A stretch of 8,661 nucleotides of DNA, from positions 1-8,661 of the forward strand of contig NZ_BAABJH010000003.1 of assembly GCF_039543205.1 (NCBI RefSeq), written 5' to 3'. Each line of letters opens with the position of its first letter. Position 1 is the first letter of the stretch. The position numbers and the translations under genes are program-made. This document shows positions 1-8,000 of this stretch, one piece after another. Origin of the DNA: Flaviramulus_B aquimarinus. Its GTDB lineage: Bacteria > Bacteroidota > Bacteroidia > Flavobacteriales > Flavobacteriaceae. The notes under the pieces are model-generated. The model saw nothing but the letters and a program-made list of their open reading frames with translations. It did not search any database and was not told the DNA's origin.

Positions 1-1102
1 GATTGCCAATGACGGTGTGAATGACAGCCTGTCCTGTGACCAGTTAATAACGATTACCGATGCGGAAGCACCAACATTTGTTGAAACGCCACCTGGAGAT
101 GACACTTTTGAATGTGATAACGTTCCTGATGCAGAAGAATTAACTGCAACTGACCCGTGCGGTAATGTAGATATTGTTTTTACAGAAACAAGAACCGATG
201 GCACATGTGATTCTAATTACACTTTAGAACGCAAATGGGTTGCTATAGATGAAAACGGATTAGAAACAACTCATATTCAGACAATTACCGTACAGGACAC
301 GAAGGCTCCAGAGCCTACAACTACAATAGAGGCTTCAATATTTGTTAATTGTGAAGATATACCAGAAGTCCCAACTATAGAATTTACTGATAATTGTTCT
401 GAAAACGTTACTGTTGAATTTGAAGAAACAAATTCTTTTGATGAAAGCAATCCGTTAGATTATGAAATAATAAGAACTTGGAATGTTACAGATGAATGTG
501 ATAACGGACAAATATTCAGACAAACAGTTACTGTAACTTTAAATGATTTTATTACTAGTAAAGATGATAGAGCCTGTTCTGATGATGGTACCATTGATTT
601 AGATGATTATTTAGATAATAATCAAACTGGAGGAGAATGGATTGTTATTGAAGGTAATACCGCATTAGATCAAAATATATTCGATCCAGAAAATGTAGAA
701 CTAGGCAACTATAAATTCAGCTATACCACTATAAATAATGGATGTTTAAATACAACAGAATTAACATTAGAAATTCATGATGAGTGTATTGTTTTACCTT
801 GTGGTAGAGAAGATGTTATAATTTCAAAAGTTATTACCCCAAATGGTGATGTACATAACGAATTCTTTACAATTACAGGTGTTGAAACTTGTGGTTTTGT
901 TGTAGATTTAAAAATATTCAATCGTTGGGGAGCAAAAATTTATGACAATTCTAATTATCAAAATGATTGGAATGGGTTTGCTCATAATTCATCAGTTGGA
1001 CAAGCAGATAAAGTTCCAAACGGAACATATTACTATATAATTAATTTAAGAAATAGTGGATTAGAGCCTTTTGCGAAAGCATTTTATGTAGGATCTAAAT
1101 AA
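1..1102 (+). CDS. C-terminal part of a large surface protein with HYR-like modules and a T9SS type B (gliding-motility-associated) sorting domain; 5' partial
   Basis: The frame is open from base 2 to the left edge. The GTG at 17 is an internal Val codon, not a start, so the N-terminus lies outside the window. Two Ig/HYR-like modules are visible. Each opens with a D-x-x-AP motif (near 59 and 296, a period of 237 bp or 79 aa), has a Cys-x-x-(V/I)-P strand and a DPCGN or DNCSEN loop, and ends in a TxTVT-type strand. About 550-800 holds a different module (DDYLDNN, GGEW, FDPENVELGNY) of a kind often seen just before the sorting domain. From about 818 to the stop is a classic CHU_C / gliding-motility C-terminal domain: ITPNGD, VDLKIFNRWG, W-N-G, PNGTYYYIINL. 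Family knowledge says this domain directs export through the type IX secretion system and often needs a SprF-like partner, which is the next gene. The repeat part is richer in GC (28 of the first 60 bases) than the C-terminal end. The ligand is unknown; an adhesin role is inferred. Confidence 0.93.
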   Translation, partial: IANDGVNDSLSCDQLITITDAEAPTFVETPPGDDTFECDNVPDAEELTATDPCGNVDIVFTETRTDGTCDSNYTLERKWVAIDENGLETTHIQTITVQDTKAPEPTTTIEASIFVNCEDIPEVPTIEFTDNCSENVTVEFEETNSFDESNPLDYEIIRTWNVTDECDNGQIFRQTVTVTLNDFITSKDDRACSDDGTIDLDDYLDNNQTGGEWIVIEGNTALDQNIFDPENVELGNYKFSYTTINNGCLNTTELTLEIHDECIVLPCGREDVIISKVITPNGDVHNEFFTITGVETCGFVVDLKIFNRWGAKIYDNSNYQNDWNGFAHNSSVGQADKVPNGTYYYIINLRNSGLEPFAKAFYVGSK

Positions 1103-1117
1103 CCCAAATATACTACT

Positions 1118-2053
1118 ATGAAGTCATTAAGATTAAATATCATTATTTTTATGCTGGCAAATTGCTGGATTGGAGCTGCACAGCAACTTCCACAATTTAC
1201 ACAGTATATGTATAATACAATCTCCATAAATCCTGCCTATGCAGGTAGTAGAGAAACGTTAAGTGTAGTAGGTTTACACAGAAGTCAGTGGGTTGGCCTA
1301 GAAGGCGCACCAACTACACAAACACTATCTGTGCATACACCTCTTAGAAATGATAGAGTTGGTATAGGTTTATCCTTTATAAATGATGAACTTGGCTATG
1401 AAAATTTTTCATATTTATATGGCGACTTTTCATACACCCTTCCTATAGGTCAAAAAGCTAAATTAGCATTTGGTATGAAAGCAGGTTTTACGCAATACCA
1501 TATTGACCAAGAGCTATTAAATGACCCCACTGTTATAAATGACCAATTTTTTAATGAGGTTTCCAATAGATGGAGTCCTAATTTAGGATTTGGAGCTTTT
1601 TTACATACTAACAGATGGTATTTAGGCCTCTCTGCCCCTAGAGTATTAAATACAGATTATAACAACGGTGGAAATGGAACTATTGATTATGTCGCTCTAG
1701 AACGCGTTAGCTACTATTTTACCGGTGGTTATGTTTTAGATTTAAGCGCATCAACCAAATTTAAGCCAGCAGCATTAATTAAAGCAACCAATGGAGCACC
1801 TTTATCATTTGATATAACAGCAAACTTCTTATTTTATGACACATTTTGGCTTGGTGCATCATATAGAATTAACGAGTCTGCAGAAGCCATTGGAGGACTA
1901 GCCGATTTTCAGGTTTCAAAACAGTTACGTATTGGTTATGCCTATGAATATCCTTTATCAGAGTTAAGAGCTTATACGAGTGGAACCCATGAAGTTTTGC
2001 TTATGTTTGAAATATTTAAAAGTAAACGTATTAAATCACCTAGATACTTCTAA
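1118..2053 (+). CDS. PorP/SprF family type IX secretion system membrane protein
   Basis: The 311-aa product starts with a signal peptide (hydrophobic segment at about residues 6-20, likely cut after GAAQ). The family hallmark follows: QYMYNTISINPAYAG, then RSQWVGLEGAPTTQTLS and H-TPL. The rest alternates aromatic and polar residues in beta-strand fashion (YLYGDFSYTLP, FGMKAGFTQY, WYLGLSAP), as expected of an outer-membrane barrel. The length fits the family (about 300-330 aa). SprF in Flavobacterium johnsoniae is needed to deliver the adhesin SprB to the surface, and PorP is its Porphyromonas counterpart. This copy lies 15 nt after a type B sorting-domain protein and 11 nt before a PorE-like gene, so it probably serves the upstream substrate specifically. 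That pairing is an inference. The start is the only ATG giving a full signal peptide, and there is no clear Shine-Dalgarno, as is usual in Bacteroidota. It may be a paralogue of the core PorP, so no symbol is given. Confidence 0.95.
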   Translation: MKSLRLNIIIFMLANCWIGAAQQLPQFTQYMYNTISINPAYAGSRETLSVVGLHRSQWVGLEGAPTTQTLSVHTPLRNDRVGIGLSFINDELGYENFSYLYGDFSYTLPIGQKAKLAFGMKAGFTQYHIDQELLNDPTVINDQFFNEVSNRWSPNLGFGAFLHTNRWYLGLSAPRVLNTDYNNGGNGTIDYVALERVSYYFTGGYVLDLSASTKFKPAALIKATNGAPLSFDITANFLFYDTFWLGASYRINESAEAIGGLADFQVSKQLRIGYAYEYPLSELRAYTSGTHEVLLMFEIFKSKRIKSPRYF

Positions 2054-2064
2054 AATAACTTATC

Positions 2065-3984
2065 ATGAAAATAAAATTTTTAATACTAATATTAGCTTTT
2101 TCTACTAGCTCAATGTTTGCTCAAAAAAAACTAGCAGATAAGTTTTTTGATAATTATGCATATGTAAAAGCTAGCGAATTATATGAAAAAGCCATAGAAA
2201 ACGGTGATGATAGCCAGCATGTTTTAACACGTTTAGGAGACTGTTACTACAACAACTCAAATTCAGAAAAAGCTGTAGTATGGTACTCAAAAGCTGTAAA
2301 TAAATATGATAAGATTCCTGCTGAATATTTGTTTAAATATATTCAAACGTTAAAAAGTTTAGGTAATTATACCGAAGCAGATATATGGATGAAAAAATTT
2401 AATGACATTCATAACCAAGATAGTAAAACAAAAAATTATGACACAAGTAGCTTTACTAAATATAGTGAGTTACTATCCAATGATGATAAAACGGTTATAA
2501 AAATAGTTAATTTACCTATTAACTCTAACCTATCAGATTTTGGGTCATATATCCATAATAATCAATTATTTTTTGCTTCTTCAAAAGGTACGGATGAAAC
2601 TGAAAAATATGCTTGGAACAAAGAACCTTTTTTAGATTTATTTCAAGTTTCTGTTGAAGATAAAGAGGGTGAATTAGAATTTGGAGTTCCAAATTTTATA
2701 AATGCTTCAAAAGTTAATACCGATTATCATGAAGCCACAGTAGCTATATCTAACGATGGACAAACATTATATTTTACAAGAGATAATGTAACTAGAAAAA
2801 ACAAACTAGATTATGACAATAAAGGAACAACACATTTAAAAATCTATAAAGCAACGCGTATTGAAGATAGTTGGTCAGATATTAAAGAACTACCATTTAA
2901 TGATGAAGTGTATTCGACTGGTCATCCAGCACTAAGTTCAGATAACAAAAAATTATATTTTGTATCAGACCGAGAAGGCGGTTTTGGACAAACGGATATT
3001 TACGAGGTAGATATTTTAGAGAACAATAAATTTAGCAAACCTAAAAATTTAGGTAATAAAATCAATACAGCAGGTCGAGAAATGTTTCCGTTTGTTAGTA
3101 AAGATAGTACGTTCTATTTTTCTTCTGATGGACATTTAAACTTAGGATTATTAGATATATTCAAATCCAATATCATTAAAGATCAAGCAGCAGAACCTGA
3201 AAATCTAGGAGCACCTTATAATAGTGGATATGATGATTTTGCTTTTTATGCAGACTCAAATGATGTAAACAATAGAGGTTATTTTTCATCTAACAGACCT
3301 GGTGGACAAGGAAACGACGATATTTACAGTTTTACTTCATATGAATGTTCTCAAAAAATCACAGGGATAGTAAGAGATAGTGATACTAATGAGATTCTAG
3401 AAAACGCAGTAGTTAAGCTTATTAATGAAACCGGAAAAGTGATTAATGAAGTAACCACTAGTAGTGATGGAGCTTATACTTTTGATGCAGATTGTAACAA
3501 AACATATGTGGTTTTAGGAACCAAGCCAGATTATAAAGATGAAAAGAAAGAACTTGTTTTAGGTAATAAAAATAACGAAATCACAAATGCAGACTTATAT
3601 TTAGAACCTCTAATTAAAGGAAATCAAATAGTTATCAACCCAATTTTCTTTGATTTTGACAAATGGAACATTAGAACAGATGCAGAATATGAATTAGAAA
3701 AAGTTATTGATGTATTAAGAGCACATCCTGGCATGATTATTAAAGTTGAATCCCATACAGATAGTAGAGGAAGTAACAGATATAATATGAAATTGTCGGA
3801 TAGAAGAGCTAAGTCTTCAACAGAATACATTACTTCAAGAGGCATAGATAATAATCGAATAGAAAGTTCTATAGGATATGGTGAGAATCAATTATTGAAT
3901 AAGTGTGTTGATGGAGTAAAATGCACACCCGATGAACATCAATTAAACAGACGAACCCAGTTTATAATTATAAAAATGGATTAA
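2065..3984 (+). CDS. PorE-like OmpA family protein (TPR, PD40 propeller, carboxypeptidase-regulatory-like and OmpA domains)
   Basis: The 639-aa product has a signal peptide at residues 1-19 (cleavage likely at MFAQ). TPR-like helices lie at about 23-110 (YVKASELYEKAIENG, LGDCYYNNSNSEKAVVWY). A PD40/WD40-like beta-propeller spans about 150-425 and is marked by repeated blade motifs: SNDGQTLYFTRDN, LSSDNKKLYFVSDREGG with TDIYEVD, YFSSDG, and YFSSNRPGGQGNDDIYSF. A carboxypeptidase-regulatory-like Ig fold sits at about 431-515 (ITGIVRDSDTNEIL to AVVKL). An OmpA C-terminal domain covers about 525-639: FDFDKWNIR, then SHTDSRG and LSDRRAKS, which hold the Asp and Arg that bind diaminopimelate of peptidoglycan. 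This is the domain order known for PorE of Porphyromonas gingivalis, which links PorP to the cell wall. Unlike a lipoprotein, it shows no Cys lipobox at the signal cleavage site. It is the last gene of the operon; a terminator follows 15 bases after the stop. The role as periplasmic anchor for the upstream SprF-like protein is inferred. Confidence 0.93.
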   Translation: MKIKFLILILAFSTSSMFAQKKLADKFFDNYAYVKASELYEKAIENGDDSQHVLTRLGDCYYNNSNSEKAVVWYSKAVNKYDKIPAEYLFKYIQTLKSLGNYTEADIWMKKFNDIHNQDSKTKNYDTSSFTKYSELLSNDDKTVIKIVNLPINSNLSDFGSYIHNNQLFFASSKGTDETEKYAWNKEPFLDLFQVSVEDKEGELEFGVPNFINASKVNTDYHEATVAISNDGQTLYFTRDNVTRKNKLDYDNKGTTHLKIYKATRIEDSWSDIKELPFNDEVYSTGHPALSSDNKKLYFVSDREGGFGQTDIYEVDILENNKFSKPKNLGNKINTAGREMFPFVSKDSTFYFSSDGHLNLGLLDIFKSNIIKDQAAEPENLGAPYNSGYDDFAFYADSNDVNNRGYFSSNRPGGQGNDDIYSFTSYECSQKITGIVRDSDTNEILENAVVKLINETGKVINEVTTSSDGAYTFDADCNKTYVVLGTKPDYKDEKKELVLGNKNNEITNADLYLEPLIKGNQIVINPIFFDFDKWNIRTDAEYELEKVIDVLRAHPGMIIKVESHTDSRGSNRYNMKLSDRRAKSSTEYITSRGIDNNRIESSIGYGENQLLNKCVDGVKCTPDEHQLNRRTQFIIIKMD

Positions 3985-3999
3985 ATAACTAATAAATTT

Positions 4000-4033
4000 A
4001 AGCCGTTAAGAAATAAACTTAACGGTTTTTTTT
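4000..4033 (+). terminator. Rho-independent terminator of the surface-protein operon
   Basis: A perfect 8-bp stem, CCGTTAAG at 4003-4010 against CTTAACGG at 4018-4025, closes a 7-nt A-rich loop. It can be extended by a G-T and two A-T pairs (4000-4002 with 4026-4028). A run of eight T follows at 4026-4033. It starts 15 bases after the stop of the OmpA-family gene and faces the right way to end that transcript, so the next gene pair should have its own promoter. Confidence 0.9.
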
Positions 4034-4074
4034 GGCTCTAAATAAGCTATTTCAATAAAAATAATAGATAAAAC

Positions 4075-4096
4075 GCATTTTTTCTCGATAAAATGC
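4075..4096. repeat. Small inverted repeat (7-bp arms, 8-nt loop)
   Basis: GCATTTT at 4075-4081 and AAAATGC at 4090-4096 are perfect reverse complements around an 8-nt spacer. The arms are mostly A-T, so the hairpin would be weak. In such AT-rich DNA it may be chance. Confidence 0.35.
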
Positions 4097-4271
4097 TGAT
4101 TTGTTAATAAAATTGCTTTCTTTTGTATTATGTAGATTATAATAAATTAATAAAAACCTAAACACCATATAATTAATGAGTTACAAAAAGCATAAGCCGT
4201 TGAAATGAAATAAAACATCGACAAAATGTTACAAATAACCGTTTAATCGATTTTTTAAGTGATTTACCATG

Positions 4272-4279
4272 TATTTTTG
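4272..4279 (+). promoter_or_regulatory. Weak candidate Bacteroidota -7 element
   Basis: TATTTTTG matches the Bacteroidota -7 consensus TAnnTTTG exactly, and lies in the only long intergenic region before the second cassette. There is no convincing TTG/TTTG -33 element at the expected distance upstream. It is also 243 bases before the next start codon, which would mean a long leader containing the hairpin at 4363-4383. In T-rich DNA this match could be chance. Confidence 0.2.
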
Positions 4280-4362
4280 ATAAACCAAAATCATATATGT
4301 TTTTTTGTTTTACCTACAAAATTTTAAAATTATGACCCCAAATCTAATTATTCATGTAACAC

Positions 4363-4383
4363 AAACATTGGACTCCAATGTTT
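4363..4383. repeat. Perfect 9-bp inverted repeat in the upstream region of the second cassette
   Basis: AAACATTGG at 4363-4371 and CCAATGTTT at 4375-4383 are exact reverse complements around a 3-nt loop (ACT). Four T at 4381-4384 overlap the right arm, too few for a strong terminator. It could be an operator, an RNA hairpin in a 5' leader, or a weak terminator. The inverted repeat is seen; the function is not known. Confidence 0.5.
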
Positions 4384-4521
4384 TCCTTCACTGCTTATTC
4401 TCTCAAAAACGTTTTTATCGTTTCAATCAACAATTAGATAACACCGTCTAAAATTTTGGTTTGCTATGTAATTCATTATAAATTAAATAGAATTTTATAA
4501 AAGAATAATCTTGTTAACACC

Positions 4522-5001
4522 ATGAAAACTATACTTACACTACCCTATATTCTAGCTATTTGTTTTTTCTATACAATATCGTATGGGCAACAAAATAGTC
4601 AAAACCAAAAAGATATATTCAAACTAGAAGTTATTAAATATAGTCGTGAAGTAAATCCAAAAAAACCACATTATCATCTTTTATCACTACAAAATAATTC
4701 AAATAAAGAATTAACTTTTAATCTGTCAACAACTGTAGATGATACAAATGATAAAAGCAAAAAAAACAATCCTAACCTTATTGTTGAAATATGGTCTGAA
4801 AATTTAAGTAAGACTTTTAATTCCATCACTTTAGTCCCTAAAGAATCTATTAGGTTTAAGGTTAAAACAACACATAATACAAATGCAAGACTAGGCTCTA
4901 TGAACCTTTGTAAAGTCATTGCACAATTACCAAATAGTAATAATAAAAAAACTGTTAGTATAAACGCATATATACCTAATTCTAATGAATTAGGGCATTG
5001 A
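4522..5001 (+). CDS. Exported protein of unknown function (159 aa), first gene of the second cassette
   Basis: I do not recognise the family. A signal peptide is clear: MK start, hydrophobic segment at about residues 4-20, probable cleavage near SYG-QQ (about 22). The mature part of about 137 aa is basic, rich in Asn and Lys, and has one Cys (about residue 130). It reads like a single beta-sandwich: HYHLLSLQNNSNKELTFNLSTTV and then LVPKESIRFKVKT resemble the 'unequal tail' strands of NEW3/Fn3-like domains that stabilise extracellular or periplasmic proteins. This is a fold guess, not a family match. The stop is 52 bases before the giant surface-protein gene, with no terminator between them, so co-transcription is likely. 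It may help export or folding of that protein, but position is the only support. Codon use is AT-rich, like the SprF- and PorE-like genes and unlike the repeat array downstream. Confidence 0.8.
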   Translation: MKTILTLPYILAICFFYTISYGQQNSQNQKDIFKLEVIKYSREVNPKKPHYHLLSLQNNSNKELTFNLSTTVDDTNDKSKKNNPNLIVEIWSENLSKTFNSITLVPKESIRFKVKTTHNTNARLGSMNLCKVIAQLPNSNNKKTVSINAYIPNSNELGH

Positions 5002-5053
5002 TATTATCAAAACATATTACAAAAATAACAACAATTAGTTAACCTATAAGCAT

Positions 5054-8000
5054 ATGAAGACGTTTACCAAATCCTTAAAATGCCATAAATTAATTTTGGT
5101 TGCCTTTCTTATAATTAGTGCATATTCACATGCTCAATTACAACAATCTTTTTCAGCACGTTATAGTGAAGATGTAAATGGAGATGTTACGATCATTGCA
5201 AATAATATGGTATCTGTTGATGTAACTGCTGACTATAATGATGGTTGCGCTTTGTGTAACAACAATATTCTAGGAAATCTTGTTTATGTTGATATTGATG
5301 GTTTTGTTGATGATGATAATAATACTGTTGATGATACATTCAATTCCAGTAATGCCAATTTTGTTAATCCAGCACCTACTGCAAATTGTTTAACTATTAA
5401 GAAAGTATTACTGTATTGGGCAGCATCGGACCAAGAACCCGATCTTAACGATCCTAATTCTGAAAACCAACCCAATTGGAATTATAATGATATAAAATTA
5501 ATGCTTCCAGGTGAAACTGCATATACAACATTGACAGCTTCAGGAAGCGAAATCATTTATAGAGGAAGAGATGATCATTTTAGTAACGATCCTTATATAT
5601 GCGTAAAAGATATAACGACAGAAGTAAATAATTTAACTGGTGGTCCTTATGGAACCTATCAAGTCGCTAATGTTGAAGGTAAAATAGGTAACTTAACAGA
5701 GCATGACAATACCACAGGTTTCCCTACGGGGGTTTCTGGTGGTTGGCAAATTGTTTTTGTGTATGAAAGTCCAGATTTACAAGCAAAAAATATAAATCTT
5801 TATGATGGTTATGCACATATAGTTTCTAATGGTGCTCCTACAGAATTAGACTTTGATGGTTTCCAAACACTACCTGCCGGTGATGTTAACGCAAAAATTG
5901 TTGTAGGTGCTCTAGAAGGAGATAGAGGTATTAATCAAGACCGATTTCAAATTCAAAATACAGCTTTAGGCTTCACCGATTTATCTATTGGGACACTTAG
6001 GCCAGCAGATAATTTTTTCAATAGTAGAATCACTGTTGGAAATTCAGATTTTGTAGATCGAAGTCCTGCTAGTACTAATACTTTAGGTTTTGATGCTGCA
6101 GTTTTTGAATTAGATAACCCAGGCAACACGATCATAGGTAATAGTCAAAATGAAGCAAAGTTTAGAATCACCACAGGTTCAGATACCTATGGTGTATTTT
6201 TAGTTGGGTTAGCAATAGATATATGGAAACCAGAACTTGGTCCCATTAATGTCACATTAGACACCCCAAATGCACCGCAAAATCCAGGAACTACAATTGG
6301 TGCTGAATTTAACGTCGAAAATAAAGGTAATGATAACGCTCAAAATTTAAGAATCTTTGAAACTTTACCGCCACAAATAATTTCTTTATTACCAGCTGCT
6401 GCAACGCCTTCAACACATCCTTCATTGCCTGCCGGAGTAACATATCAATATGACACAACCACAAATATTTTAGAATTTTTTGTAGACGATAGTTTGGTTA
6501 CCGTTGGAAGTACACCGTTTGATGTAGAATTTGATCTACAAATTAAAGATGAATGTTACTTTTTGGAAACGGATTGTACCCTTCAATTTGAAGTACAATT
6601 TGAGGCAACTTATAATGGAGAAATAAATACCGAGCAACAATCAACGTTAAGCTCTGCCACACAAGATCCTTGTGGAGCTAGTATTGAAGATCCTGTCATT
6701 ATTGATGTTATTCAACCTACCATCTCATGGTCAACACCTGTCGATAGTTTAGACAGAACTGTTGAATGTAATGATACAACTGGCTTAACTGATGCACAAG
6801 CTTTAGAACCTATAGCCAATAAATGTAGTCTAACGCCAATTAAAACATCTGGACCTTTTGTTGCTGACCCAACTTGTCCAAATGCAGGTACATTTACTAA
6901 TACTTGGACTTTTACAGATGCATGTGGAGCAATTATTAGTGATTTTGAGCAAGTTATTACTCTTACGGATAATACCGCACCAATAATAACTGGATCAATT
7001 ACAGACACCACCATTGAAGGTTGTATAGCTGCTGACGCTCCTGCTGCAGTAACCACTGTAGCTGAGTTAGAAGCGTTTGGATTAACCATTACTGATTGTA
7101 CTCCTGATGCCAATTTAACTGTTACAAGTTCAGATAGTGGTTCTAGCACATGTCCAGTTGAAGTTATTAGAACCTATACCGTTACCGATACATGTAACAA
7201 CGCATCACAAGTCACTCATACCATTTATATCGAAGATACTACTGCACCAATTATATCAGGAACAATAGCTGAAACGACCGTTAATGGTTGTACTGCAGCC
7301 GATGCCACTACTGCGGTAACTACTGTAGCTGAGCTAGAAGCTTTAGGTCTTACCATTGATGATGCCTGTACTACGGATGCAAATCTTGTGGTAACAAGTT
7401 CGGACAGTACATCTGGTACTTGCCCAATCGTAGTCACTAGAACCTATACTATCACCGATATTTGTACTAATAGTGAACAGGTCACTCAAATCATTAACGT
7501 GGAGCCTATAGACATTACATACACGGCACCAGCCGATGATAGCTCCAATACTTGCGATTATGCAACACAGGGCGATCTAGACACCGCATTCAACAATTGG
7601 GTAACGGCACAGACCGCTGCATTCAACATAGCAAACGGATGTACTCCGGTACTAACTGATAACAGTGCTACTGCATCTGCTCCTGTACTTTGTGATGGCG
7701 GTTCGGTTACCGTAACATGGACCATTACGGACCTGTGTGAGACCATTACCGAAACAGCTGACTTTACAGTTGCAGCACCTATAGACATTACATACACGGC
7801 ACCAGCCGATGATAGCTCAAATGCTTGCGATTATGCAACACAGGGCGATCTGGACACCGCATTCAACAATTGGGTAACGGCACAGACCGCTGCATTCAAC
7901 ATAGCAAACGGATGTACTCCGGTACTAACTGATAACANNNNNNNNNNNNNNNNNNNNNNNNNNNNNNNNNNNNNNNNNNNNNNNNNNNNNNNNNNNNNNN

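Larger units (their letters stand above)
4034..4521. other. AT-rich intergenic region without a supportable gene
   Basis: This stretch of 488 bases holds no coding frame of useful length; the best, an ATG at 4176, gives only ten codons before a stop. It contains two perfect small inverted repeats (4075-4096 and 4363-4383, listed separately) and a TATTTTTG match to the Bacteroidota -7 element at 4272-4279. A heptamer TGTTACA at 4227-4233 recurs inverted at 4355-4361. It separates the operon ended by the terminator at 4000-4033 from the gene pair starting at 4522, so it must carry the promoter of that pair. No tRNA, rRNA, insertion sequence or known riboswitch is recognisable. Confidence 0.7.

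Noticed and set aside
17..19. GTG as the start codon of the first gene
   Set aside because: The same frame is open to the window edge (IANDG before it) and the protein lacks a signal peptide there, so it is an internal codon of a truncated gene.
4118..4125. TTCTTTTG as a -7 promoter element with TTTG at 4100-4103 as -33
   Set aside because: It misses the A of the TAnnTTTG consensus and the spacing of 14 bases is too short.
4193..4201. Second copy of the terminator arm (TAAGCCGTT)
   Set aside because: No matching complementary arm or T run follows, so it cannot form a terminator; probably coincidence.
4176..4208. Short frame MSYKKHKPLK in the intergenic region
   Set aside because: Only ten codons, with no supporting signal; expected by chance in such AT-rich DNA.
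3624..4919. Minus-strand frames opposite the OmpA domain (3624-3845) and the small exported protein (4674-4919)
   Set aside because: They lie wholly inside well-supported plus-strand genes and show no recognisable domain or upstream signal.
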